Origin: Streptomyces sp. B1I3
Lineage (GTDB): Bacteria; Actinomycetota; Actinomycetes; Streptomycetales; Streptomycetaceae
Direction of reading: 5' to 3'
Assembly: GCF_030816615.1 (NCBI RefSeq)
Contig: NZ_JAUSYD010000001.1
Coordinates: 4,858,501 to 4,922,500, forward strand
Length of the DNA: 64,000 nt
Positions 53,214 to 62,556 of this stretch are shown in pieces; position 1 is the stretch's first letter; every line of letters starts with the position of its first letter. Made by a program: the position numbers and the translations under genes. The notes below the pieces were generated by a model, which saw only the letters and a program-made list of their open reading frames with translations, did not search any database and was not told the origin of the DNA.

Positions 53214-54899
53214 TCACTTCGCGCACTCCGCCTTGTCGGCGCTGGCCTTCTGAATGTCGTCCGGCGCCTTCGCCGGACCGGTGACGGGCACCCCCGCGCC
53301 CTTGAAATCGGCCCCGAGGGTCAGGACCATCGCCTGAAGCCCCTCGGCGTCGCTCGTTCCCTGCTTCAGTGCCGTGGCGGGCAGCCCCATCATGTCCGCG
53401 AGCGTGCGGGCCTGGTCCGCCTGGTTCGGCGCGTACGCCAGTGTCGTCCTGTCGATCTTCGACGGTGCGTTGGCCTTGTTGGTGGACTCGAGGACGCCCT
53501 GCTCGTTCCGCAGCCAGGTGACCGTCGACCGGGCGGCTCCGGGGATGTCGCCGCCGTTGAGGACGTCGACGTGTACGTCGGCCGGTGCCGCCTTGGTCCC
53601 CCGGAGTGCCGCCGCCTGCTCGGTCCTGGCCGCCTTCTCCTTCTTCTTCACCTCGGTCAGGGAGGTGTCGGAGCGCATCGTCGCGAAGAGCTGCGGGGAC
53701 TTCCGCGGATCCACGACCACGGTGACGGGCGTCGGCTCGGCGGGGTTGTCGATCACGGGCAGCGTGACGAACGTGATGTTCTTCGTGTCGATCTTGCCGA
53801 GCTCCTTGGCGAGCGAGGTCAGCTTCTTGATCGAGCCGATGCCGGAGTCGACGGTGAGCGCCTTGGTCGCCGCGTCGGCGAGGCTGAAGAGCTTGGACGG
53901 ATCGGTCAGCGTGTCGTCGGACTTCATCTGCCGGATCATCGAGCCGATGAACTGCTGCTGGACCTTGATCCGGTCGAGGTCGCTCTCGTTGCCGAAGCTG
54001 TGCCGGGTGCGGACGAAGGCCAGCGCGTCCTCGCCCTGGACGGTGGATTCCCCCGCCGGCAGATCGAGGTGCGAGTCCGGGTCCTTCACCGCCTTGGCCA
54101 GGCAGACCTTGACGCCGCCGACGGCCGTCGAAAGCGTCTTGACCGCGTTGAAGTCGACCATCATGAAGTGGTCGACCGAGAGGCCCGTGATCTCCTTGAC
54201 CGTACGCATCGTGCAGCCGGGGTCGCGCCCCTCCTGGCCGAGGCTGACGTTGAAGCGGACGTTCCGCGAGCCGGGTATGACCTTCTCGGAGCCGTCCGGT
54301 TGCTTGGTGGTGCATTCAGGGATATCCGTCATCAGGTCCCGGGGGATGCTCAGCGCCGTGGCGTTGGTGCGGTCCGCGGAGACGTGGAAGAGGATGTTGG
54401 TGTCGGCGTGGCCGGTGCTGCCCTTGTCGCCGTACCCCTCGTTGCCCTCTCCGATGCGCTTGTCCGTGCCGATGATCAGGATGTTGAGCGGCCCGTCGGC
54501 GGTGACGCTCTTGCTGCCCGCGTCACCGACGTCGACGGTGTCGAGGTTGCCGTTGAACTTCTGGTAGAGGGCATAGGCTCCGGCCGAACCGGCGACGATC
54601 ACGAAGGCCATGACCCCGCCGGTCCACAGCAGGGCCTTCTTCCGCCGGGAACCGGGGGACGGGCGCTTGCGGCGGCCGCCGGCCGGGGGTTCCTGGGCAC
54701 GGCCGTTGCGCGTCGAGCGACGGTCGCGCTGGACCGGCACCTCACCGCCGGCGGAGCGACGGCCGGCTGGACGGGGGGCTTCGGACGACTCTCCTGCGGA
54801 GTTGTCCGGTCGCAGTTCGTAATGGCCGGTCTGCGGGTTGAGCACCCACTGGTCGGCGGGATCGATTTCGCCCACCTGCCCACGGCTATGCGCGTCCAC
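53214..54899 (-). CDS. LytR-CpsA-Psr family ligase with LytR_C domain
   Basis: A 561-residue type II membrane protein. GTG 54899 is chosen because AGGA lies 4 bases upstream and the sequence from here (DAHSRGQVGEIDPADQWVLN) looks like the conserved actinobacterial LCP head. A helix lies at about 90-112. The LCP core shows ILIIGTDKR, ILFHVSADRTNATALSIPRD and VRTRHSFGNESDLDRIKVQQQ. LytR_C lies at about 435-540. It is 49 bases upstream of the next LCP gene and is probably in the same operon. Confidence 0.87.
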   Translation of the reverse strand: MDAHSRGQVGEIDPADQWVLNPQTGHYELRPDNSAGESSEAPRPAGRRSAGGEVPVQRDRRSTRNGRAQEPPAGGRRKRPSPGSRRKKALLWTGGVMAFVIVAGSAGAYALYQKFNGNLDTVDVGDAGSKSVTADGPLNILIIGTDKRIGEGNEGYGDKGSTGHADTNILFHVSADRTNATALSIPRDLMTDIPECTTKQPDGSEKVIPGSRNVRFNVSLGQEGRDPGCTMRTVKEITGLSVDHFMMVDFNAVKTLSTAVGGVKVCLAKAVKDPDSHLDLPAGESTVQGEDALAFVRTRHSFGNESDLDRIKVQQQFIGSMIRQMKSDDTLTDPSKLFSLADAATKALTVDSGIGSIKKLTSLAKELGKIDTKNITFVTLPVIDNPAEPTPVTVVVDPRKSPQLFATMRSDTSLTEVKKKEKAARTEQAAALRGTKAAPADVHVDVLNGGDIPGAARSTVTWLRNEQGVLESTNKANAPSKIDRTTLAYAPNQADQARTLADMMGLPATALKQGTSDAEGLQAMVLTLGADFKGAGVPVTGPAKAPDDIQKASADKAECAK

Positions 54900-55121
54900 G
54901 TCTTCCTGAATCCTTCGTCGGTGCCACGCGAGGCGCCTCCCCCGGCAAGCGCTCGGTCTTTCCCTCCAGCAGTGCGCGACCTGACGGCCACAAGCACCGG
55001 ATCGCGTCACACTATCCGGCCGATTCGGCGATCGGTGACACGCGTGAGATATTCCACGCCCCTTACAACCGGGCATTCCGCCTATTCCGCTCCGTTCGGC
55101 TCCCGTCACTTGAATATCGCT

Positions 55122-56447
55122 TTACGCGTCGCACGGGTCGTCGGCGGCATTCGATCCCGAATAGGTGGGAGAGGGTGTCGGGCTCCCGGTAACGGCCTCG
55201 GGCTTTTGGCCGGACGAGTTCCCGTCCGGACTGTGATCCGCCTGTGAATCGGCTGTGCGGATTTCATCGGCGGGAACGACGGCGACGGGTTCGTCTTTGC
55301 GCAACTGCTCGAACAGCCGGTCGGCGTCCGGCTGCACGAGCTCGTCGCGGTTCGGATTCGCGCGGTAGGGCTGTCGGGGCACGGTCAGGAACTGCACTTT
55401 GTCCGTCGGTACGTTCCGCATTCCTCGCACCAGGTCGTACAGATCCCGGAGGGAGTTCAGCCCCGGGTCGGTGGTGAGTGATTTGGTCGCCGCGTCCAGT
55501 ACCGGGTAGAGGCGCGTCGGGTTCAGCAGGACCCCGTTGCTCTGCATCTTGTTGACGAGAGCCCCGAGGAATCTCTGCTGGCGCTCCATCCGATCGGTGT
55601 CGCTGCCGTTGCCGATCGACTTGCGCGCCCGTACGTACCCGAGCGCCTCCTCGCCGTCGAGCTTCTGGCGACCCGCCGGGAGCTTGAGGTGGGCGTCGGC
55701 GTCGTCGACCGGCTTCTTGAGACAGATCTCGACACCCTCCACGGCGTCGACCATGTCCTTGAACCCGTTGAAGTCGATGACCATGTGGTGGTCGATGCGA
55801 ATGCCCGTCATCTTCTCCACGGTGCGGATCGTGCAGGCCGTGCCGCCGAGCTCGAAGGCCCAGTTGAACTGCGCGAACTGCTTCCTGGTCGCCTTCTTGT
55901 CCGCGTCGTGGCAGCTGGGGATCTCGGCCATCAGGTCGCGCGGCAGCGACACCGCGGTCGCGCTCCTGCGGTCGGCGGCGAGGTGCAGCAGGATCGTGGT
56001 GTCCGAGCGCTGGCTGCCGCCGTCGTCGCGGCCGTACCTGCTGTTGTCGCCCGCCCGGGTGTCGGAGCCGATGAGCAGGATGTTCTGCGCGTCCTGCGCG
56101 ATCGGCGTAGGGCGCTCCTTCTCGTACGCCTTGAGCTCGGCGGCGGCGCCCGTGTCGGTCGTGATGTTGCCGTCGAGCTTCTTGTAGAACCACCAGCCCG
56201 CGCCGGCGGCCACCAGCACCAGGAACGACAGGGCGAGGGCCGTCCACCGGATCCAGTGGCCCCTGCGGCCGGGCAGGCCGTCCTTCGGCCGCTCGGCCCA
56301 GGTGCCGTCGCCGTCGCCCGCCCCTGCGGGGGAGCCGTCGTCTTCCGCGGGCCGTGACGCGTCCTGTGTCCCGTCCGTGGGCTCGTCCCCGGGCGAGTGG
56401 TCCGGGTGGTCCGGGGGGCCGGCACTGTCGGTCACGTCTGCGTCCAT
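55122..56447 (-). CDS. LytR-CpsA-Psr family ligase, acidic head, no LytR_C domain
   Basis: A 441-residue type II membrane protein. The cytoplasmic head (1-60) is acidic and Asp/Gly/Pro-rich, unlike the basic heads of the neighbouring paralogues. A helix lies at about 68-88. The LCP core has ILLIGSDTRAGD, ILLHLAADRRSATAVSLPRDL, IDHHMVIDFNG and VRARKSIGNGSDTDRMERQQ. The C-terminus is a Ser/Pro/Asp-rich tail without LytR_C. ATG 56447 directly follows AAGG, a poor spacing, so the exact start is less certain. Its downstream gap of 222 bases to the next LCP gene suggests separate promoters. Confidence 0.87.
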   Translation of the reverse strand: MDADVTDSAGPPDHPDHSPGDEPTDGTQDASRPAEDDGSPAGAGDGDGTWAERPKDGLPGRRGHWIRWTALALSFLVLVAAGAGWWFYKKLDGNITTDTGAAAELKAYEKERPTPIAQDAQNILLIGSDTRAGDNSRYGRDDGGSQRSDTTILLHLAADRRSATAVSLPRDLMAEIPSCHDADKKATRKQFAQFNWAFELGGTACTIRTVEKMTGIRIDHHMVIDFNGFKDMVDAVEGVEICLKKPVDDADAHLKLPAGRQKLDGEEALGYVRARKSIGNGSDTDRMERQQRFLGALVNKMQSNGVLLNPTRLYPVLDAATKSLTTDPGLNSLRDLYDLVRGMRNVPTDKVQFLTVPRQPYRANPNRDELVQPDADRLFEQLRKDEPVAVVPADEIRTADSQADHSPDGNSSGQKPEAVTGSPTPSPTYSGSNAADDPCDA

Positions 56448-56633
56448 CCTTCACGGTCGGCGGCGCGCTGGGCCGCCGGTCGCAGGAGTAGACGGCTGAA
56501 CCTCACGCTTGGTTGTGCAATCGGGCAGCGTTCTCGGCGGCGCTTCGTACCGCCCGATCATGTACCGCCGTCGGTGCTCAGTCCCGGGGGCTCGGCCCGC
56601 CCTGGGCCGGACGGGTGGCCCTCGGAGCGCTTG

Positions 56634-57386
56634 TCATACCGCGCTGCCGGTGACGCGCTCGCTCTCCACACGCTTGGCGAGACCGTCCTCGTCCAGCCGG
56701 TCCAGGTGGCGGCACAGGACCACCGACCCCCCTGCGGCCAGCGGCGCGAACAACCCGGCGGAGAGTCCGTCCCAGGTGTCGTACGTGCGCCCCGTCAGCA
56801 GCCGCGATCCAGGGACGAGCCCGAGTTCCGCCGCGTCCTGACGGGCCCGGGCCACCAGCTGGTCCGCCGTCAGCTCGACGCCGCCCACGGCCAGGGCGGG
56901 TGCGGCGGGGTCCACCGGCGCGAACGGGGCGAAGCGGTCGCCCTGGCCCGGCACCTCGACGGCGTAGTCCGAGAACCCGTCGGGTGTCTGCGGGAAGCGG
57001 CTGCCGAGGGGGCGCAGGGCCAGGGCGACCCGCTCACCGCGGCACGTACGCGCCCGCTCCAGCGTGTCCGGTCCGCTGACGACCAGATCGGCGGTGGCGG
57101 GGTCGCCCTGGACGTCGGCGACGACGCCGACGGAGGCGCAGGCGAGCAGCCAGACCGCGGACTGCCAATGGGCCGGCAGCAGCAGGGCGAGCCGGTCGCC
57201 GGGCTCCGCGGCCAGGTCGCCCTGCAGCAGATTGGCCGTCTTGGCCACCCAATTGGCGAACGTCGCCACCGACAGTTCGACGCGCTCTCCGGTTGCGTCG
57301 TCGTAGAAAGTGACGAGGGGGCGGGCGGGGTCCGCGACGAGCGCGGATCGCAGCAGGTCGGCGGGGGTGCGATCACTGGCGTTCAT
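56634..57386 (-). CDS. TIGR03089 family protein (truncated AMP-binding-like)
   Basis: A 250-residue protein resembling only the first part of acyl-CoA synthetases: TPADLLRSALVADPARPLVTFYDDATGERVELS at the N-terminus and LAAEPGDRLALLLPAHWQSAVWLLACASVG in the middle. It lacks the ATP-binding P-loop (TSGTTG-type) and the C-terminal AMP-binding domain, so adenylation is unlikely. This short form is a conserved actinobacterial family of unknown function, not a broken gene in this strain. ATG 57386 has no ribosome site; TACCCT lies 7 bases upstream, so translation is probably leaderless. Confidence 0.82.
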   Translation of the reverse strand: MNASDRTPADLLRSALVADPARPLVTFYDDATGERVELSVATFANWVAKTANLLQGDLAAEPGDRLALLLPAHWQSAVWLLACASVGVVADVQGDPATADLVVSGPDTLERARTCRGERVALALRPLGSRFPQTPDGFSDYAVEVPGQGDRFAPFAPVDPAAPALAVGGVELTADQLVARARQDAAELGLVPGSRLLTGRTYDTWDGLSAGLFAPLAAGGSVVLCRHLDRLDEDGLAKRVESERVTGSAV

Positions 57387-57393
57387 CCGGGCA

Positions 57394-57399
57394 AGGGTA
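57394..57399 (-). promoter_or_regulatory. -10 box of a probably leaderless TIGR03089 transcript
   Basis: On the minus strand TACCCT ends 7 bases before the ATG at 57386, and no Shine-Dalgarno sequence is present. Confidence 0.5.
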
Positions 57400-57525
57400 C
57401 GCGGCGGGAGCCGCCCGGGCGGGGCGGGCGGGCGGCGCGTACACCGGTTCGGCAGACGGGTCGTCAAGTAACGGCGGATGCACTCCAGTAGCCGGGAATG
57501 CCGGACTGAGCAAAGTATTTCCTGT

Positions 57526-58974
57526 ATGCGTGCACTTCTTTCCTCTTCCATCGGCGTCACCTGCGCGGCGGCACTCACCCTCCCGCTCGCCGCGCCCGCG
57601 CCGGCCGTCCCCGCTCCCGTCCCGGTCGCCCAGGCGCCCGCGGTCCCCGCTGCCGAGCCCCTGGGCTCGACCCAGTCCCTGCCCCTGCGGCCGCTCACCG
57701 GCGCCGCCTCCCGGGCCGCCGGTGAACCCACCGACTCCACGTCGTCCCCGTCTCCCGCCGCTCAAGGGCTGCGGCAGCTCGACTCGCACCGCTTCTCGCT
57801 CGTCGGCGTGGTCTGGGACGACGCCGACACCGAACTGCACGGCACCGTGCAGGTCCGTACCCGTGCGACCGGCACCGGCCGGTGGTCCGGCTGGCAGGAC
57901 CTGGAGACGCACAACGCCGACCACGGCGCCGACGCCGGAAGCGCCGAGCGTGAATCGGGCACGGTCCGCGGCTCCACCGCCCCCCTCTGGGTCGGTGACT
58001 CGGACGGCGTCGAGGTACGCGTCCACGGCGAGGCCGGGGGGCCGCGGACGGGTGAGGGCGACACCGCCGCACTTCCCGCAGGCCTGCGGGTGGAGCTCGT
58101 CGACCCCGGCGACGACCCCCAGCAGACGCCGGCCGCGGGCGCCACGGGCGTGGCGACACCGGCCGTGGCCACCCCGTCGGCCGGGACCGCGACACCGGCC
58201 ACCTCCCCGCAGCCGGGCGCGCTCCCCGACTACGCCGGCCTCACCGTGGCGGCAGCCGAGGCCTCCGCGGTCAACGCCGACCTCGCCCCGCTCGGTGCGG
58301 CCGAGATCCCGGCCCTGAGCAAGGCCGAGTCCGAGGAGCAGGCGGTCGTCGCGGCGGGTGCCAAGCCGTTCGTGGGGCCCCGCCCGCGCATCGTCACGCG
58401 CAAGGGCTGGGGCGCCGACGAGAGCCTGCGCGAACGCGCCTTCGCCTACACCAGCACGGTCAAGGCCGCCTTCATCCACCACAGCGCCACCGGCAACAAC
58501 TACACCTGCTCCCAGGCGCCCTCGGTCCTGCGCAGCATCTACCGCTACCACGTCAAGAGCAGTGGCTGGCGCGACTTCGGCTACAACTTCGCCGTCGACA
58601 AGTGCGGGAACATCTACGAAGGGCGGGCCGGAGGCGTCACGAAGGCCGTCCTGGGAGCCCACACGCTCGGGTTCAACACCAACAGCATGGGCATCGCGGT
58701 ACTCGGGACGTACAGCTCCAAGAACCCGCCCGCCGCCGCGGTGACCGCGATCGCCAAGCTCACCGCCTGGAAACTCGGCCTGTACGGCCGCAACCCCAAG
58801 GGCAAGGTCACGCTCGTCTCCGGCGGCAGCGGCAAGTACAAGAAGGGCGCGAAGGTCAAACTCAACGTCATCGCCGGTCATCGCGACGGTTTCGCAACCG
58901 AATGCCCCGGGAGCCGTCTCTACAAGAAGCTCGGCACGGCCCGGACCAGTTCGGCCAACCTGCAGGGCCGCTGA
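57526..58974 (+). CDS. Secreted N-acetylmuramoyl-L-alanine amidase (PGRP domain)
   Basis: A 482-residue exported protein. From ATG 57526 it has a signal peptide (about 1-30, SSSIGVTCAAALTLPLAAPA) and a long Ala/Pro-rich linker. A beta-rich region follows (about 85-190, HRFSLVGVVWDDADTELHG), then another Ala/Thr/Pro linker. The C-terminal peptidoglycan-recognition domain (about 290-482) shows zinc ligands in FIHHSAT, GAHTLGFNTNS and the Cys of TECPGS, plus FGYNFAVD. It should cut the bond between muramic acid and L-alanine of the stem peptide. The start lacks a Shine-Dalgarno sequence. Confidence 0.9.
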   Translation: MRALLSSSIGVTCAAALTLPLAAPAPAVPAPVPVAQAPAVPAAEPLGSTQSLPLRPLTGAASRAAGEPTDSTSSPSPAAQGLRQLDSHRFSLVGVVWDDADTELHGTVQVRTRATGTGRWSGWQDLETHNADHGADAGSAERESGTVRGSTAPLWVGDSDGVEVRVHGEAGGPRTGEGDTAALPAGLRVELVDPGDDPQQTPAAGATGVATPAVATPSAGTATPATSPQPGALPDYAGLTVAAAEASAVNADLAPLGAAEIPALSKAESEEQAVVAAGAKPFVGPRPRIVTRKGWGADESLRERAFAYTSTVKAAFIHHSATGNNYTCSQAPSVLRSIYRYHVKSSGWRDFGYNFAVDKCGNIYEGRAGGVTKAVLGAHTLGFNTNSMGIAVLGTYSSKNPPAAAVTAIAKLTAWKLGLYGRNPKGKVTLVSGGSGKYKKGAKVKLNVIAGHRDGFATECPGSRLYKKLGTARTSSANLQGR

Positions 58975-59053
58975 CCGAAGGAGCTGCGGACGGTCTGCAT
59001 ACACTGGCCAGCCGATACGAGGCCCGGCCCCAGCAGGAAGCAGAGACGGCGCT

Positions 59054-60145
59054 GTGACAGAGGCAAGAGAAGCGATCCTCCTGGTCGGGGGCAAGGGCAC
59101 CCGGCTGCGCCCGCTCACGGTGAACACCCCGAAGCCGATGGTGCCCGCGGCGGGCGTCCCGTTCCTCACGCACCAACTGGCGCGCGCCAGGGCGGCGGGG
59201 GTCGAGCACATCGTGCTCGCGACCTCCTACCTGGCGGAGGTGTTCGAACCGCACTTCGGCGACGGTTCCTCGCTCGGCCTCTCCATCGAGTACGTCACCG
59301 AGCACGAGCCGCTCGGCACCGGCGGTGCCATCCGCAACGTGGCGGCGCGACTGTCCTCGGGCCCGGACGACCCCGTCCTGATCTTCAACGGGGACATCCT
59401 CACCGGCCTCGACATCCGGGCCCTGGTCGCGTCGCACGCCACATCCGGGGCGGACGTCTCCCTGCACCTGACCAGGGTGGAGGACCCCCGTGCCTTCGGC
59501 CTCGTGCCGACGGACGCGACCGGCAGGGTGACGGCCTTCCTGGAGAAGCCCCAGACACCCGAGGAGATAGTCACCGACCAGATCAACGCGGGGGCGTACA
59601 TCTTCCGCCGCTCCGTCATCGACACCATCCCGGCCGGCCGGCCCGTCTCGGTGGAGCGCGAGACGTTCCCCGGGCTCCTCGCCTCCGGCGCCCACCTCCA
59701 GGGCATGGTCGACTCCACCTACTGGCTGGACCTCGGCACCCCGCAGGCGTTCGTCCGCGGTTCGGCCGACCTCGTCCTGGGCCGTGCGCCGTCCCCCGCC
59801 GTCCCCGGCCGCTGCGGCGACCGGCTCGTCCTGCCCTCCGCCTCCGTGGCCGTCGACGCCAAGCTCACCGGCGGTACGGTCGTCGGTGAGGGCGCGGTCA
59901 TCGGTGAGGGCGCCAGGATCTCGGGCTCCACCGTGCTGGCGGGCGCCGTCGTCGAACCGGGCGCGGTGATCAGCGACTCACTGGTCGGGGCCGGCGCCCG
60001 GATCGGCAGCCGCACGGTCCTGGCAGGCGCGGTGGTCGGCGACGGTGCGCAGGTCGGCGCCGACAACGAACTGCGCGACGGGATCCGCGTCTGGTGCGGC
60101 GCGGTCCTCCCGGACGCCTCGGTCCGCTTCTCGTCCGACCAGTGA
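59054..60145 (+). CDS. Sugar nucleotidyltransferase with left-handed beta-helix tail
   Basis: A 363-residue nucleotidyltransferase of the RmlA/mannose-1-phosphate guanylyltransferase type. The N-terminal Rossmann domain has the signature LLVGGKGTRLRPLT with PKPMVP, LGTGGAIRN and LIFNGDI (metal Asp), and INAGAYIFRR. From about residue 265 there are hexapeptide-repeat turns (VVGEGAVIGEGARISGS and similar), giving the two-domain form. It activates a sugar-1-phosphate for glycan synthesis, GDP-mannose being the commonest case in actinobacteria. GTG 59054 has only a distant AGGA, so its translation start is uncertain. Confidence 0.86.
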   Translation: MTEAREAILLVGGKGTRLRPLTVNTPKPMVPAAGVPFLTHQLARARAAGVEHIVLATSYLAEVFEPHFGDGSSLGLSIEYVTEHEPLGTGGAIRNVAARLSSGPDDPVLIFNGDILTGLDIRALVASHATSGADVSLHLTRVEDPRAFGLVPTDATGRVTAFLEKPQTPEEIVTDQINAGAYIFRRSVIDTIPAGRPVSVERETFPGLLASGAHLQGMVDSTYWLDLGTPQAFVRGSADLVLGRAPSPAVPGRCGDRLVLPSASVAVDAKLTGGTVVGEGAVIGEGARISGSTVLAGAVVEPGAVISDSLVGAGARIGSRTVLAGAVVGDGAQVGADNELRDGIRVWCGAVLPDASVRFSSDQ

Positions 60146-60206
60146 ACGGTCCCCGTCGGCCGTACCCTCGATAGGCACCCCCCCCCGACGACCGAGGACC
60201 TCACCC

Positions 60207-61208
60207 GTGGCAGGACGCTTCGTACCCCTCACCACCGCCGTGCCCCGGCAGCAGCAGCAGCAGCCGGCGGTCGCGGAAGCGTCCGCCTCGCACCGGACCT
60301 GGACGCCGCCGGGGCCGCTGGACCTGAGGCTGGTCCTCTCCCCGCTGCGGCGGGGGCCCGCCGACCCCACCTACCGGGCGCTGCCCGACGGCACGTTCTG
60401 GCGGGCGACGCGTACCCCGGCCGGCCCCGGCACCCTGCGAGTCGCGGCGGCCCGGGACGGCCGGATCGCGGCGGCGGCCTGGGGCCCCGGGGCGCAGTGG
60501 CTCCTGGACCAGCTGCCCACGCTGCTCGGTGAGGGCGACGCACCCGACGCCTTCCGCCCCCGCCACCGGCTGGTCGCCACGACCCACCACCGGCGGCCCG
60601 GCCTGCGTCTGCTGCGCACCGGGCTGGTCATGGAGTCGCTGATCCCGTCGATCCTGGAACAGAAGGTCACCACCGACGAGGCCTACCGCGCCTGGCGCCT
60701 GCTGGTCCGTACCTACGGCACCCCGGCCCCCGGCCCCGCGGACGCGGAGTTCGCCGCGTACGGCCTCCACGTCATGCCGGACGCCCGGACCTGGGCGAGG
60801 ATCCCGTCCTGGGAGTGGCACCGGGCGGGCGTGGACTCCAAGCGCTCGGCGACGATCCTGCGCGCGGTCCGGGTGGCCCGCCGCATGGAGGAGGCGGCGT
60901 CGATGGAGCTCCCCGAGGCCATGGCGCGGCTGCAGCTGATCCCGGGCATCGGGCCCTGGACGGCGGCGGAGACCCTGCAGCGTTCGAACGGCGCGGCCGA
61001 CGCGGTCACCGTCGGCGACATCCACCTCCCGGGTATCGTCGGCTACGCCCTGGCCGGTGACAGGGACGCCGACGACGACGCCATGCTGGCCCTCCTGGCC
61101 CCGTACGCGGGCCAGCGCCACCGTGCGACCCGCCTGATCCTGCTCTCGGGCCACACCCCGCCCCGACGGGCTCCCCGCATGACGCCGCGCGACATCGCCC
61201 GCCTGTAG
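60207..61208 (+). CDS. DNA-3-methyladenine glycosylase, AlkA-like (HhH-GPD family)
   Basis: A 333-residue base-excision repair enzyme. GTG 60207 has GAGGA 8 bases upstream. A short Gln tract (QQQQQ) lies near the N-terminus. The helix-hairpin-helix motif reads LQLIPGIGPWTAAE and is followed by the catalytic Asp in VTVGDIHLPG. It removes alkylated purines such as 3-methyladenine from DNA. The N-terminal half is typical of actinobacterial AlkA-like proteins and lacks an Ada domain. It converges on fbiB with only 28 bases between stops. Confidence 0.88.
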   Translation: MAGRFVPLTTAVPRQQQQQPAVAEASASHRTWTPPGPLDLRLVLSPLRRGPADPTYRALPDGTFWRATRTPAGPGTLRVAAARDGRIAAAAWGPGAQWLLDQLPTLLGEGDAPDAFRPRHRLVATTHHRRPGLRLLRTGLVMESLIPSILEQKVTTDEAYRAWRLLVRTYGTPAPGPADAEFAAYGLHVMPDARTWARIPSWEWHRAGVDSKRSATILRAVRVARRMEEAASMELPEAMARLQLIPGIGPWTAAETLQRSNGAADAVTVGDIHLPGIVGYALAGDRDADDDAMLALLAPYAGQRHRATRLILLSGHTPPRRAPRMTPRDIARL

Positions 61209-61236
61209 GGCGGTGGCGGGACACGCCGCCGTACGC

Positions 61237-62556
61237 CTATCGCACGGTGATGAACGCCTCCGCGTCCCGGGCTCCCCGGGCCGGCGGAGCCGTCTTCGCG
61301 TGCCCCACGGCCACCGCGCCCAGCGGGTCCCAGCCGGCCGGCAGGTCGAGGACCTCGCGCACCACGTCCCGGCAGAACATCGTCGAGGACACCCAGGCCG
61401 AGCCCAGCCGCTCACCGGCCAGCGCCACCAGGAAGTTCTGCACGCCCGCGCCCGCCGCGACCACGAACATCTCACGCTCCGCAGCGTCCCGGCGCTCGTC
61501 CCCGTAGGTGTGCGAGCCGTCCGTCACGAGGCAGGGCACCGCCAGGTACGGCGCGTTGCGCAGGACGTCGCCGCGGCGTACCCGCTTGGCGATCGACTCC
61601 TCGCTCCGGCCGTCCCGGCGCAGGTCCGCGATCCACGCCTCCCGCATCGCGTCGAGCAACCGGGTCCGCGACCGCGCCGACTCCAGCAGGACGAACCGCC
61701 ACGGCGTCGTGTGGTGCGGCGCAGGGGCCGTCACCGCCGCCGCGACCGCACGCCGTACGGCTCCCGGGTCCACCGGCTCGTCCGTGAACTCCCGCACCGT
61801 GCGGCGCAGCTGCAGTGCTTCGCGCACCGCCTCGGAGGTCCCCAGCCGGAACATGTCGTCGGCCGCCACCCGCACCATCGCCCTGGCCCCGTCCTCGGAG
61901 CCGGGCGGGGCCACCACATGGGCCAGTCCCCGCACGACCGCGACCGGCAGACCGGACGCCTTGCCCTTCACCAGGTCGCCGGCCGAGGCCAGCTCGTCGG
62001 CCGTGGCGACGACGGTGGCGCTCAGCGGATTGCCGTGCGCGTCCGTGCCGCCCCGCAGGTCGTCCAGGACCCGGACGCCCGCCGCGCCGATCGCCACATC
62101 GGTGAGCCCGTTGCGCCAGGGACGCCCGAAGGTGTCCGTGACGACGACCCCGACCTCGACGCCGAGCGTGTCCCGGAGCCCGTCCCGGATCGACCGGGCC
62201 GAGGCGTCGGGGTCCTCGGGGAGCAGCAGCACCGTCCCGGCCGGGGTGTTCGACGCGTCGACGCCGGCGGCGGCCATGACGAGGCCCTGCCGGTTCTCCA
62301 CGATCCGCAGTGTCCCGCGCCGGGCCACCACCCGGACGGTCTCGGCGTCGATCGCCGCCTCCCGGTCGGCGGCCTCGACGATCCGGCCCTCCGCCTTGGA
62401 GACGATCTTCGAGGTGACCAGCAGGACGTCGCCGTCCACGAGGCCCGGCTCCGTCGCGGCGATGAGCTTCGCGAGGTCGTCCCCCGCCCGGACCTCGGGC
62501 ATGCCGGGCAGCGCCCACACCCGGTAGGAGGGTGCTCGGGTGTCCGGGGTGCTCAT
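61237..62556 (-). CDS. fbiB: Bifunctional F420-0:gamma-glutamyl ligase / dehydro-F420-0 reductase
   Basis: A 439-residue FbiB. Residues 1-245 are the CofE-like ligase (VWALPGMPEVRAGDDLAKLI, LLVTSKIVSKAEGR, VVVTDTFGRPWRNGLTDVAIGAAG), which adds L-glutamates to F420-0. Residues about 255-439 form a nitroreductase-like FMN domain (RRTVREFTDEPVDP and TPWRFVLLESA), which reduces dehydro-F420-0 in actinobacteria. ATG 62556 overlaps the fbiA stop by 4 bases. The fused form is the actinobacterial arrangement; archaeal CofE has only the first domain. Confidence 0.94.
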   Translation of the reverse strand: MSTPDTRAPSYRVWALPGMPEVRAGDDLAKLIAATEPGLVDGDVLLVTSKIVSKAEGRIVEAADREAAIDAETVRVVARRGTLRIVENRQGLVMAAAGVDASNTPAGTVLLLPEDPDASARSIRDGLRDTLGVEVGVVVTDTFGRPWRNGLTDVAIGAAGVRVLDDLRGGTDAHGNPLSATVVATADELASAGDLVKGKASGLPVAVVRGLAHVVAPPGSEDGARAMVRVAADDMFRLGTSEAVREALQLRRTVREFTDEPVDPGAVRRAVAAAVTAPAPHHTTPWRFVLLESARSRTRLLDAMREAWIADLRRDGRSEESIAKRVRRGDVLRNAPYLAVPCLVTDGSHTYGDERRDAAEREMFVVAAGAGVQNFLVALAGERLGSAWVSSTMFCRDVVREVLDLPAGWDPLGAVAVGHAKTAPPARGARDAEAFITVR

